Below are positions 23,861 through 37,223 of a DNA stretch of 64,000 nt, in pieces. Positions within the stretch are counted from its first letter, which is position 1; each line of letters begins with the position of its first letter. The stretch is from Sipunculus nudus (lineage: Eukaryota; Annelida; Sipuncula; Golfingiida; Sipunculidae). A model generated the notes under the pieces. That model was given only the letters and a program-made list of their open reading frames with translations, had not been told where the DNA came from and searched no databases. The translations under genes and the position numbers were made by a program. Location: positions 31,284,362-31,348,361 of the forward strand of contig CM049307.1 of assembly GCA_026874595.1 (NCBI GenBank), read 5' to 3'.

Positions 23861-24332
23861 CATTTATTATTAGTTTATCATTCCCTGGTCCTTTCCTTGT
23901 TTGAAACTGAATATTCACGAACACAACCCAACCAAAATCTTGATGTTCAGGATAGAGAACATGTTTGCTACACACATTATCTGTGGAATACTTTTAATTT
24001 GAATAAGTTTTGGAATCATTTTCTTGAACAGATATTAACTGTCCAATGAAAGGAATAGCTTCTGGGAAAAATTTAAGGGGGAATGCTGGAAGTCAAACAG
24101 ATTATTAGTGTCTTGGTTTTGTCTGGACTGACAGCGACAACTTTGGTTTATGGCTTGAAAGACCAGCAGAGAGATAAAAATATGGTTACAGTCAACAACG
24201 CATCTCTGAGACCTGTAAACATGGGCATCTGAAGTAAATAGAAACATCTAAATAGTTCATGCTGTTATACTAGACATAATATTGTTTCGTTAGGAAATTA
24301 CCTCAAATATAATTAGAGGATTACTTTTACCT

Positions 24333-24358
24333 CTGAGCAATATTGTGTAGGATTACAA
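24333..24358 (+). other. Deletion junction with 26 bp filler in S2
   Basis: Same breakpoints and same filler as at 17,073-17,098, so copied by descent and not a second event. Confidence 0.9.
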
Positions 24359-24675
24359 ATATGTGTGGTGTAAGCCGGATAGCTCTGATGAGCAATATCA
24401 TGTAGGATTATGGGAGGCACATACAGCATGAAAATGTAAGTGGTTAGATATTATTCTCTGAGAAGTCGTGTAAGGGTTGACAAAAATAAAAAGGAACTGT
24501 ATATTGGATGATATATATCTAGTGTGACAATTTCTTTTGAATGTTTAGACATTGAATCTGTTTTACTGACAGCTGTGTATTTTGTGGTCCCTGTTTGTGA
24601 TGGGGTGGGTCTTAAAATCTGTTGATTTGGTGATCAAATGGTTGATATGACACATATGAGTGTTGTGAGAAAAAA

Positions 24676-27322
24676 TTGACCCCAATATTGGATCAAACTG
24701 AAAGAAAGATTTCTGGTTTTATGGAAACAGATATGCTGGCCTTTCTTGGAAACAGTTATATTTTGTGGCATCTGTATTTGTTGCCTTATGCCATCATACA
24801 CCCAACAAGGAGAGGACCTGAGCTACAACTGACTTTTAAAGCCTGTCCTGACATATTTTTCTTTTGGTCATAATGTGATCAGAGTATCAGAGTTAAACCT
24901 GTTTCCTGGTCATGAAACAAAATATAATCAAATCAGCTGGACAATGTATTGAACAATCAGATTAAGAAGTGAGAAGTTTCACTATAATAGGAACATTTTC
25001 AGTGAAAAGCCCCATTGGATTTGTAAGCGATTCATGCCAAAATTTGCTGTTTTCATATTGATATGGAACCAAACCGGTGACTCCACAAGCAATACCTTCT
25101 TGTTTTACAAATTTAATTGTTATTTTCAGATTGACACCTATCATGTCAAAGTAACAGAAAGCAGCAGCCATAAATTTGACTGTCAGTTTAAAAAAAAGAA
25201 GAATGACCTTGAACTATTCTTACACTCATGTAGTCCTGCATAGTTTTATCAAAATTGGACAAAAGAATTGTTAACCAAAATCTGACAAAGAGTTTTGAAA
25301 TTTCACATATTCTCATGATTACTCTTTTTCATGTTTTTATGAGATTTTCATTCCAAGTGTCTAACTGCCTATTTGGTCTGACAAAATAACACCATTCCAA
25401 AAAGAGACACTACGTTTGTGAGATGTTGCATGCTTTTTAAATTTTTTTTTACATTTCTGATTCCAAGGTGTCTATGAGGAACTGGTTGTAATGATGCCAG
25501 GTTTTATGGGCAGTGAGCCAGATGAAATGAAAATTGTAAAAAAATCCCATAAGATTGTTCTCTAGAAAAGAAGAAAGAAAGACAGAAACAAAGAAAGATT
25601 GAAAACAAGAAGTAGGAAATATTCAGGATAGAAATGTCGAGATGTTGGGAGAGCCACAGTTTGATTTGAAGCACTGCAAAATTTAAAATGTGCCTACACA
25701 ATCAAGGCCATTTATTATTAGTTTATCATTCCCTGGTCCTTTCCTTGTTTGAAACTGAATATTCACGAACACAACCCAACCAAAATCTTGATGTTCAGGA
25801 TAGAGAACATGTTTGCTACACACATTATCTGTGGAATACTTTTAATTTGAATAAGTTTTGGAATCATTTTCTTGAACAGATATTAACTGTCCAATAAAAG
25901 GAATAGCTTCTGGGAAAAATTTAAGGGGGAATGCTGGAAGTCAAACAGATTATTAGTGTCTTGGTTTTGTCTGGACTGACAGTGACAACTTTGGTTTAGG
26001 ACTTGAAAGACCAGCAGAGAGATAAAAAATATGGTTACAGTCAACAACGCATCTCTGAGACCTGTAAACATGGGCATCTGAAGTAAATAGAAACATCTAA
26101 ATAGTTCATGCTGTTATACTAGACATAATATTGTTTTGTTAGGAAATTACCTCAAATATAATTATAGGTTTACTTTTACCTAAAACCAGATATCAGTAGC
26201 CACAGGGTAACCAAAATAGTTCAGTTCAGCCCGAATTGGGATACTGTAATATGAGTAAAATAATATGTTGCATAAGAAAGGTATGCTGTTATGGAGTGAA
26301 GGAAAAATTAGCTTGATGAACAGACAAACAGATTCTGAAGGTTTCTTTGCCAAGAGCAGTCAGCTATTTGTGGAGTCAGCCAGATGGATCTGATGAGCAC
26401 TATTGTTAAGAATTATGGTAGCCAGATACAGTATGAAAATGTAAGTGGTTAAATATGATTCTCTGAGAAGTCATGTGAGGGTTGACAAGAATAATAGGAA
26501 CAGTATATTGGCTGATAAATCTAGTTTGACAATTTTTTAAAACTTTTTAGACATTGAATCTGTTTTACTGACACAATGCTGGGAATGGTTGAAGTCAAAC
26601 AGATAATAAGTGTGTCATGGTATTGTCTGGAGTGAAAGTGACAACTTTGGTTTAGTACTTGGAAAGACCAGCAGAGGGATAGAAATATGGTTACAGTCAA
26701 CAACGCATCTCTGAGACTTTTACCTGTAAACATGGGCATCTGAAGCAACTAGAAACATTAAATATGCTCATGTGGTTATACTGGATATCATAAGGTTTTG
26801 TGAGGAAATTACCTCAAATATAATTACAGGTTCATTTTTACCTAAAACCAGGTATCAGTAGCCACAGGGTAACCAAAATAGTTCAGTTCAACCTGCAATG
26901 GGTCACAGTAAAATTGGTAAAATAATACATGTTACATAAGAAAGTTATGCTTTTATGGAGTGAACAGACAAACATATTCTGAAGGTTTGTTTGCCAAGAG
27001 CAGTCAGATATTTGTGGTGTAAGCCGGATAGCTCTGATGAGCAATATCGTGTAGGATTATGGGAGGCACATACAGCATGAAAATGTTAGTGGTTAGATAT
27101 GATTCTCTGAAAAGTCATGTAAGTTTTGACAAAAATAAAGAGGAACTGTATATTGGATGATATATCTAGTGTGACAATTTCTTTTGAATGTTTAGACATT
27201 GAATCTGTTTTACTGACAGCTGTGTATTTTGTGGTCCCTGTTTGTGATGGGGTGGGTCTTAAAATCTGTTGATTTGGTGATCAAATGGTTGATATGACAC
27301 ATATGAGTGTTGTGAGAAAAAA
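24676..27322 (+). repeat. Unit 10 (2,647 bp, post-S type)
   Basis: Copy of unit 7. The differences seen are AGTTAAACCT at 24,899 (AAACTT in unit 7) and CTGCAATGGG at 26,898 (CTGCATTGGG). No gene is seen. Confidence 0.95.
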
Positions 27323-29968
27323 TTGACCCCAATATTGGATCAAACTGAAAGAAAGATTTCTGGTTTTATGGAAACAGATATGCTGGCCTTTCTTGGAAAC
27401 AGATATATTTTGTGGTATCTGTATATGTTGCCTTATGCCATCATACACCCAACAAGGAGAGGACCTGAGCTACAACTGACTTTAAAGCCTGTCCTGACAT
27501 ATTTTTCTTTTGGTCATAATGTGATCAGAGTATCAGAGTTAGACCTGTTGCCTGGTCATCAAACAAAATATATCCAAATCAGCTGGACAATGTATTGAAC
27601 AATCAGATTAAGAAGTGAGAAGTTTCACTATAATAGGAACATTTTCAGTGAAAAGCCCCATTGGATTTCTAAGCGATTCATGCCAAAATTTGCTGTTTTC
27701 ATATTGATATGGAACCAAACCGGTGACCCCACAAGCAATACCTTCTTGTTTTACAAATTTAATTTTTATTTTCAGATTGACTCCTATCATGTCAAAGTAA
27801 CAGAAAGCAGCAGCCATAAATTTGACTGTCAGTTTTAAAAAAAGAAGAATGACCTTGAACTATTCCTACACTCATGTAGTCCTGCATAGTTTTATCAAAA
27901 TTGGACCAAAGAATTGTTAACCAAAATCTGACAAAGAGTTTTGAAATTTCCCATATTCTCATGATTACTCTTTTTCATGTTTTTATGAGATTTTCATTCC
28001 AAGTGTCTAACTGCCTATTGGTCTGACAAAATAACACCATTCCAAAAAGAGACACTAAGTTTGTGAGATGTTGCATGCTTTTTAAATTTTTTTTTACATT
28101 TCTGATTCCAAGGTGTCTATGAGGAACTGGTTGTAATGATGCCAGGTTTTATGGGCAGTGAGCCAGATGAAATGAAAATTTCAAAAAAATCCCATAAGAT
28201 TGTTCTCTAGAAAAGAAGAAAGAAAGACAGAAACAAAGAAAGATTGAAAACAAGAAGTAGGAAATATTCAGGATAGAAATGTCGAGATGTTGGGAGAGCC
28301 ACAGTTTGATTTGAAGCACTGCAAAATTTAAAATGTGCCTACACAATCAAGGCCATTTATTATTAGTTTATCATTCCCTGGTCCTTTCCTTGTTTGAAAC
28401 TGAATATTCATGAACACAACCCAACCAAAATCTTGATGTTCAGGATAGAGAACATGTTTGCTACACACATTATCTGTGGAATACTTTTAATTTGAATAAG
28501 TTTTGGAATCATTTTCTTGAACAGATATTAACTGTCCAATAAAAGGAATAGCTTCTGGGAAAAATTTAAGGGGGAATGCTGGAAGTCAAACAGATTATTA
28601 GTGTCTTGGTTTTGTCTGGACTGACAGTGACAACTTTGGTTTAGGGCTTGAAAGACCAGCAGAGAGATAAAAAATATGGTTACAGTCAACAACGCATCTC
28701 TGAGACCTGTAAACATGGGCATCTGAAGTAAATAGAAACATCTAAATAGTTCATGCTGTTATACTAGACATAATATTGTTTTGTTAGGAAATTACCTCAA
28801 ATATAATTATAGGTTTACTTTTACCTAAAACCAGATATCAGTAGCCATAGGGTAACCAAAATAGTTCAGTTCAGCCCGAATTGGGATACTGTAATATGAG
28901 TAAAATAATATGTTGCATAAGAAAGGTATGCTGTTATGGAGTGAAGGAAAAATTAGCTTGATGAACAGACAAACAGATTCTGAAGGTTTCTTTGCGTAGA
29001 GCAGTCAGATATTTGTGGAGTCAGCCAGATGGATCTGATGAGCACTATTGTTAAGAATTATGGTAGCCAGATACAGTATGAAAATGTAAGTGGTTAAATA
29101 TGATTCTCTGAGAAGTCATGTGAGGGTTGACAAGAATAATAGGAACAGTATATTGGCTGATAAATCTAGTTTGACAAATTTTTAAAACTTTTTAGACATT
29201 GAATCTGTTTTACTGACACAATGCTGGGAATGGTTGAAGTCAAACAGATAATAAGTGTGTCTTGGTATTGTCTGGAGTGAAAGTGACAACTTTGGTTTAG
29301 TACTTGGAAAGACCAGCAGAGGGATAGAAATATGGTTACAGTCAACAACGCATCTCTGGGACTTTTACCTGTAAACATGGGCATCTGAAGCAACTAGAAA
29401 CATTAAATATGCTCATGTGGTTATACTGGATATCATAAGGTTTTGTGAGGAAATTACCTCAAATATAATTACAGGTTCATTTTTTACCTAAAACCAGGTA
29501 TCAGTAGCCACAGGGTAACCAAAATAGTTCAGTTCAACCTGCATTGGGTCACAGTAAAATTGGTAAAATAATACATGTTACATAAGAAAGTTATGCTTTT
29601 ATGGAGTGAACAGACAAACATATTCTGAAGGTTTGTTTGCCAAGAGCAGTCAGATATTTGTGGTGTAAGCCGGATAGCTCTGATGAGCAATATCGTGTAG
29701 GATTATGGGAGGCACATACAGCATGAAAATGTTAGTGGTTAGATATGATTCTCTGAAAAGTCATGTAAGTTTTGACAAAAATAAAGAGGAACTGTATATT
29801 GGATGATATATCTAGTGTGACAATTTCTTTTGAATGTTTAGACTTTGAATCTGTATTACTGACAGCTGTGTATTTTGTGGTCCCTGTTTGTGATGGGGTG
29901 GGTCTTAAAATCTGTTGATTTGGTGATCAAATGGTTGATATGACACATATGAGTGTTGTGAGAAAAAA
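27323..29968 (+). repeat. Unit 11 (2,646 bp, type A)
   Basis: Type A. It has CCATAGGG at 28,848, as in units 0 and 4, and two private changes (GACTTTGAATCTGTATTAC) near 29,844 and 29,855. No gene is seen. Confidence 0.95.
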
Positions 29969-32615
29969 TTGACCCCAATATTGGATCAAACTGAAAGAAA
30001 GATTTCTGGTTTTATGGAAACAGATATGCTGGCCTTTCTTGGAAACAGATATATTTTGTGGTATCTGTATATGTTGCCTTATGCCATCATACACCCAACA
30101 AGGAGAGGACCTGAGCTACAACTGACTTTTAAAGCCTGTCCTGACATATTTTTCTTTTGGTCATAATGTGATCAGAGTATCAGAGTTAGACCTGTTGCCT
30201 GGTCATGAAACAAAATATATCCAAATCAGCTGGACAATGTATTGAACAATCAGATTCAGAAGTGAGAAGTTTCACTATAATAGGAACATTTTCAGTAAAA
30301 AGCCCCATTGGATTTCTAAGCGATTCATGCCAAAATTTGCTGTTTTCATATTGATATGGAACCAAACCGGTGACTCCACAAGCAATACCTTCTTGTTTTA
30401 CAAATTTAATTGTTATTTTCAGATTGACACCTATCATGTCAAAGTAACAGAAAGCAGCAGCCATAAATTTGACTGTCAGTTTAAAAAAAAGAAGAATGAC
30501 CTTGAACTATTCTTACACTCATGTAGTCCTGCATAGTTTTATCAAAATTGGACAAAAGAATTGTTAACCAAAATCTGACAAAGAGTTTTGAAATTTCACA
30601 TATTCTCATGATTACTCTTTTTCATGTTTTTATGAGATTTTCATTCCAAGTGTCTAACTGCCTATTTGGTCTGACAAAATAACACCATTCCAAAAAGAGA
30701 CACTACGTTTGTGAGATGTTGCATGCTTTTTAAATTTTTTTTTACATTTCTGATTCCAAGGTGTCTATGAGGAACTGGTTGTAATGATGCCAGGTTTTAT
30801 GGGCAGTGAGCCAGATGAAATGAAAATTGTAAAAAAATCCCATAAGATTGTTCTCTAGAAAAGAAGAAAGAAAGACAGAAACAAAGAAAGATTGAAAACA
30901 AGAAGTAGGAAATATTCAGGATAGAAATGTCGAGATGTTGGGAGAGCCACAGTTTGATTTGAAGCACTGCAAAATTTAAAATGTGCCTACACAATCAAGG
31001 CCATTTATTATTAGTTTATCATTCCCTGGTCCTTTCCTTGTTTGAAACTGAATATTCACGAACACAACCCAACCAAAATCTTGATGTTCAGGATAGAGAA
31101 CATGTTTGCTACACACATTATCTGTGGAATACTTTTAATTTGAATAAGTTTTGGAATCATTTTCTTGAACAGATATTAACTGTCCAATAAAAGGAATAGC
31201 TTCTGGGAAAAATTTAAGGGGGAATGCTGGAAGTCAAACAGATTATTAGTGTCTTGGTTTTGTCTGGACTGACAGTGACAACTTTGGTTTAGGACTTGAA
31301 AGACCAGCAGAGAGATAAAAAATATGGTTACAGTCAACAACGCATCTCTGAGACCTGTAAACATGGGCATCTGAAGTAAATAGAAACATCTAAATAGTTC
31401 ATGCTGTTATACTAGACATAATATTGTTTTGTTAGGAAATTACCTCAAATATAATTATAGGTTTACTTTTACCTAAAACCAGATATCAGTAGCCACAGGG
31501 TAACCAAAATAGTTCAGTTCAGCCCGAATTGGGATACTGTAATATGAGTAAAATAATATGTTGCATAAGAAAGGTATGCTGTTATGGAGTGAAGGAAAAA
31601 TTAGCTTGATGAACAGACAAACAGATTCTGAAGGTTTCTTTGCCAAGAGCAGTCAGCTATTTGTGGAGTCAGCCAGATGGATCTGATGAGCACTATTGTT
31701 AAGAATTATGGTAGCCAGATACAGTATGAAAATGTAAGTGGTTAAATATGATTCTCTGAGAAGTCATGTGAGGGTTGACAAGAATAATAGGAACAGTATA
31801 TTGGCTGATAAATCTAGTTTGACAATTTTTTAAAACTTTTTAGACATTGAATCTGTTTTACTGACACAATGCTGGGAATGGTTGAAGTCAAACAGATAAT
31901 AAGTGTGTCATGGTATTGTCTGGAGTGAAAGTGACAACTTTGGTTTAGTACTTGGAAAGACCAGCAGAGGGATAGAAATATGGTTACAGTCAACAACGCA
32001 TCTCTGAGACTTTTACCTGTAAACATGGGCATCTGAAGCAACTAGAAACATTAAATATGCTCATGTGGTTATACTGGATATCATAAGGTTTTGTGAGGAA
32101 ATTACCTCAAATATAATTACAGGTTCATTTTTACCTAAAACCAGGTATCAGTAGCCACAGGGTAACCAAAATAGTTCAGTTCAACCTGCATTGGGTCACA
32201 GTAAAATTGGTAAAATAATACATGTTACATAAGAAAGTTATGCTTTTATGGAGTGAACAGACAAACATATTCTGAAGGTTTGTTTGCCAAGAGCAGTCAG
32301 ATATTTGTGGTGTAAGCCGGATAGCTCTGATGAGCAATATCGTGTAGGATTATGGGAGGCACATACAGCATGAAAATGTTAGTGGTTAGATATGATTCTC
32401 TGAAAAGTCATGTAAGTTTTGACAAAAATAAAGAGGAACTGTATATTGGATGATATATCTAGTGTGACAATTTCTTTTGAATGTTTAGACATTGAATCTG
32501 TTTTACTGACAGCTGTGTATTTTGTGGTCCCTGTTTGTGATGGCGTGGGTCTTAAAATCTGTTGATTTGGTGATCAAATGGTTGATATGACACATATGAG
32601 TGTTGTGAGAAAAAA
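29969..32615 (+). repeat. Unit 12 (2,647 bp, B / post-S recombinant)
   Basis: Begins with type-B marks (ACTTTTAAAG, CAGTAAAAAG at 30,297, GATTTCTAAG at 30,316). From 30,412 on it carries post-S marks (TTGTTATTTTC, GACACC, CTACGTTTG, CAGCTATTTG, TGTCATGGT). The switch lies within about 30,317-30,411. By the next unit it is B again. No gene is seen. Confidence 0.9.
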
Positions 32616-33527
32616 TTGACCCCAATATTGGATTAAACTGAAAGAAAGATTCCTGGTTTTATGGAAACAGATATGCTGGCCTTTCTTGGAAACAGATATA
32701 TTTTGTGGTATCTGTATATGTTGCCTTATGCCATCATACACCCAACAAGGAGAGGACCTGAGCTACAACTGACTTTTAAAGCCTGTCCTGACATATTTTT
32801 CTTTTGGTCATAATGTGATCAGAGTATCAGAGTTAGACCTGTTGCCTGGTCATGAAACAAAATATATCCAAATCAGCTGGACAATGTATTGAACAATCAG
32901 ATTCAGAAGTGAGAAGTTTCACTATAATAGGAACATTTTCAGTAAAAAGCCCCATTGGATTTCTAAGCGATTCATGCCAAAATTTGCTGTTTTCATATTG
33001 ATATGGAACCAAACCGGTGACTCCACAAGCAATACCTTCTTGTTTTACAAATTTAATTTTTATTTTCAGATTGACTCCTATCATGTCAAAGTAACAGAAA
33101 GCAGCAGCCATAAATTTGACTGTCAGTTTTAAAAAAAGAAGAATGACCTTGAACTATTCCTACACTAATGTAGTCCTGCATAGTTTTATCAAAATTGGAC
33201 CAAAGAATTGTTAACCAAAATCTGACAAAGAGTTTTGAAATTTCACATATTCTCATGATTACTCTTTTTCATGTTTTTATGAGATTTTCATTCCAAGTGT
33301 CTAACTGCCTATTGGTCTGACAAAATAACACCATTCCAAAAAGAGACACTAAGTTTGTGAGATGTTGCATGCTTTTTAAATTTTTTTTTACATTTCTGAT
33401 TCCAAGGTGTCTATGAGGAACTGGTTGTAATGATGCCAGGTTTTATGGGCAGTGAGCCAGATGAAATGAAAATTTCAAAAAAATCCCATAAGATTGTTCT
33501 CTAGAAAAGAAGAAAGAAAGACAGAAA

Positions 33528-33767
33528 CAAAGAAAGATTGAAAACAAGAAGTAGGAAATATTCAGGATAGAAATGTCGAGATGTTGGGAGAGCCACAGTT
33601 TGATTTGAAGCACTGCAAAATTTAAAATGTGCCTACACAATCAAGGCCAAAGAAAGATTGAAAACAAGAAGTAGGAAATATTCAGGATAGAAATGTCGAG
33701 ATGTTGGGAGAGCCACAGTTTGATTTGAAGCACTGCAAAATTTAAAATGTGCCTACACAATCAAGGC
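33528..33767 (+). repeat. 120 bp exact tandem duplication in S3
   Basis: 33,528-33,647 repeated at 33,648-33,767 with the same junction as in S1 and S2. Confidence 0.97.
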
Positions 33768-34239
33768 CATTTATTATTAGTTTATCATTCCCTGGTCCTT
33801 TCCTTGTTTGAAACTGAATATTCACGAACACAACCCAACCAAAATCTTGATGTTCAGGATAGAGAACATGTTTGCTACACACATTATCTGTGGAATACTT
33901 TTAATTTGAATAAGTTTTGGAATCATTTTCTTGAACAGATATTAACTGTCCAATGAAAGGAATAGCTTCTGGGAAAAATTTAAGGGGGAATGCTGGAAGT
34001 CAAACAGATTATTAGTGTCTTGGTTTTGTCTGGACTGACAGCGACAACTTTGGTTTAGGGCTTGAAAGACCAGCAGAGAGATAAAAATATGGTTACAGTC
34101 AACAACGCATCTCTGAGACCTGTAAACATGGGCATCTGAAGTAAATAGAAACATCTAAATAGTTCATGCTGTTATACTAGACATAATATTGTTTCGTTAG
34201 GAAATTACCTCAAATATAATTAGAGGATTACTTTTACCT

Positions 34240-34265
34240 CTGAGCAATATTGTGTAGGATTACAA
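34240..34265 (+). other. Deletion junction with 26 bp filler in S3
   Basis: Identical junction to those in S1 and S2. Confidence 0.9.
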
Positions 34266-34582
34266 ATATGTGTGGTGTAAGCCGGATAGCTCTGATGAGC
34301 AATATCATGTAGGATTATGGGAGGCACATACAGCATGAAAATGTAAGTGGTTAGATATTATTCTCTGAGAAGTCGTGTAAGGGTTGACAAAAATAAAAAG
34401 GAACTGTATATTGGATGATATATATCTAGTGTGACAATTTCTTTTGAATGTTTAGACATTGAATCTGTTTTACTGACAGCTGTGTATTTTGTGGTCCCTG
34501 TTTGTGATGGGGTGGGTCTTAAAATCTGTTGATTTGGTGATCAAATGGTTGATATGACACATATGAGTGTTGTGAGAAAAAA

Positions 34583-37223
34583 TTGACCCCAATATTGGAT
34601 CAAACTGAAAGAAAGATTTCTGGTTTTATGGAAACAGATATGCTGGCCTTTCTTGGAAACAGATATATTTTGTGGCATCTGTATATGTTGCCTTATGCCA
34701 TCATACACCCAACAAGAAGAGGACCTGAGCTACAACTGACTTTTAAAGCCTGTCCTGACATATTTTTCTTTTGGTCATAATGTGATCAGAGTATCAGAGT
34801 TAGACCTGTTTCCTGGTCATGAAACAAAATATATCCAAATCAGCTGGACAATGTATTGAACAATCAGATTAAGAAGTGAGAAGTTTCACTATAATAGGAA
34901 CATTTTCAGTGAAAAGCCCCATTGGATTTCTAAGCGATTCATGCCAAAATTTGCTGTTTTCATATTGATATGGAACCAAACCGGTGACTCCACAAGCAAT
35001 ACCTTCTTGTTTTACAAATTTAATTGTTATTTTCAGATTGACACCTATCATGTCAAAGTAACAGAAAGCAGCAGCCATAAATTTGACTGGCAGTTTTAAA
35101 AAAAGAAGAATGACCTTGAACTATTCTTACACTCATGTAGTCCTGCATAGTTTTATCAAAATTGGACAAAAGAATTGTTAACCAAAATCTGACAAAGAGT
35201 TTTGAAATTTCACATATTCTCATGATTACTCTTTTTCATGTTTTTATGAGATTTTCATTCCAAGTGTCTAACTGCCTATTTGGTCTGACAAAATAACACC
35301 ATTCCAAAAAGAGACACTAAGTTTGTGAGATGTTGCATGCTTTTTAAATTTTTTTTACATTTCTGATTCCAAGGTGTCTATGAGGAACTGGTTGTAATGA
35401 TGCCAGGTTTTATGGGCAGTGAGCCAGATGAAATGAAAATTTCAAAAAAATCCCATAAGATTGTTCTCTAGAAAAGAAGAAAGAAAGACAGAAACAAAGA
35501 AAGATTGAAAGAAAGAAGTAGGAAATATTCAGGATAGAAATGTCGAGATGTTGGGAGAGCCACAGTTTGATTTGAAGCACTGCAAAATTTAAAATGTGCC
35601 TACACAATCAAGGCCATTTATTATTAGTTTATCATTCCCTGGTCCTTTCCTTGTTTGAAACTGAATATTCACGAACACAACCCAACCAAAATCTTGATGT
35701 TCAGGATAGAGAACATGTTTGCTACACACATTATCTGTGGAATACTTTTAATTTGAATAAGTTTTGGAATCATTTTCTTGAACAGATATTAACTGTCCAA
35801 TAAAAGGAATAGCTTCTGGGAAAAATTTAAGGGGGAATGCTGGAAGTCAAACAGATTATTAGTGTCTTGGTTTTGTCTGGACTGACAGTGACAACTTTGG
35901 TTTAGGGCTTGAAAGACCAGCAGAGAGATAAAAATATGGTTACAGTCAACAACGCATCTCTGAGACCTGTAAACATGGGCATCTGAAGTAAATAGAAAGA
36001 TCTAAATAGTTCATGCTGTTATACTAGACATAATATTGTTTTGTTAGGAAATTACCTCAAATATAATTAGAGGTTTACTTTTACCTAAAACCAGATATCA
36101 GTAGCCACAGGGTAACCAAAATAGTTCAGTTCAGCCCGAATTGGGATACTGTAATATGAGTAGAATAATATGTTGCATAAGAAAGGTATGCTGTTATGGA
36201 GTGAAGGAAAAATTAGCTTGATGAACAGACAGATTCTGAAGGTTTCTTTGCCAGGAGCAGTCAGATATTTGTGGAGTCAGCCAGATGGATCTGATGAGCA
36301 CTATTGTTAAGAATTATGGTAGCCAGATACAGTATGAAAATGTAAGTGGTTAAATATGATTCTCTGAGAAGTCATGTGAGGGTTGACAAGAATAATAGGA
36401 ACAGTATATTGGCTGATAAATCTAGTTTGACAATTTTTTAAAACTTTTTAGACATTGAATCTGTTTTACTGACACAATGCTGGGAATGGTTGAAGTCAAA
36501 CAGATAATAAGTGTGTCTTGGTATTGTCTGGAGTGAAAGTGACAACTTTGGTTTAGTACTTGGAAAGACCAGCAGAGGGATAGAAATATGGTTACAGTCA
36601 ACAACGCATCTCTGAGACTTTTACCTGTAAACATGGGCATCTGAAGCAACTAGAAACATTAAATATGCTCATGTGGTTATACTGGATGTCATAAGGTTTT
36701 GTGAGGAAATTACCTCAAATATAATTACAGGTTCATTTTTACCTAAAACCAGGTATCAGTAGCCACAGGGTAACCAAAATAGTTCAGTTCAACCTGCATT
36801 GGGTCACAGTAAAATTGGTAAAATAATACATGTTACATAAGAAAGTTATGCTTTTATGGAGTGAACAGACAAACATATTCTGAAGGTTTGTTTGCCAAGA
36901 GCAGTCAGATATGTGTGGTGTAAGCCGGATAGCTCTGATGAGCAATATCGTGTAGGATTATGGGAGGCACATACAGCATGAAAATGTTAGTGGTTAGATA
37001 TGATTCCCTGAAAAGTCATGTAAGTTTTGACAAAAACAAAGAGGAACTGTATATTGGATGATATATCAAGTGTGACAATTTCTTTTGAATGTTTAGACAT
37101 TGAATCTGTTTTACTGACAGCTGTGTATTTTGTGGTCCCTGTTTGTGATGGGGTGGGTCTTAAAATCTGTTGATTTGGTGATCAAATGGTTGATATGACA
37201 CATATGAGTGTTGTGAGAAAAAA
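34583..37223 (+). repeat. Unit 14 (2,641 bp)
   Basis: Follows S3 but lacks the post-S marks at 17.49 and 24.75 kb. It shows TTTGTGGCATC, CCTGTTTCC and GACTGGCAG, marks of the right half of the array. It has AAAGATCTAAAT near 35,997, a 4 bp loss in GAACAGACAGATTC near 36,228, and a private CATCAAGTGTG-like change near 37,067. No gene is seen. Confidence 0.94.

Larger units (their letters stand above)
22709..24675 (+). repeat. Unit 9 (1,967 bp, short unit S2)
   Basis: Same duplication, deletion and AATGAA change as S1, 7,260 bp later. It differs from S1 by CACTAATG at 23,259 (CACTCATG in S1), CACGAAC at 23,918 and TGGCTTG at 24,151. The first difference is shared with the third short unit at 33.17 kb. 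Confidence 0.96.
22709..29968 (+). repeat. Higher-order block II (7,260 bp: S + post-S + A)
   Basis: Units 9-11, the near-identical direct repeat of block I. Differences seen relative to block I are at 23,259, 23,918, 24,151, 24,899, 26,898, 28,246, 28,848, 29,844 and 29,855. Confidence 0.93.
32616..34582 (+). repeat. Unit 13 (1,967 bp, short unit S3)
   Basis: Third short unit, closest to S2 (shares CACTAATG near 33,170). Private changes are GGATTAAACTG near 32,632, which puts a stop in the small frame open in all other copies, and GATTCCTGG near 32,650. It is 9,907 bp after S2 (7,260 + 2,647). Confidence 0.95.

Noticed and set aside
34583..37223. Inverted units or change of orientation in the array
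   Set aside because: All 25 anchors read in the same direction; no inverted copy was seen.
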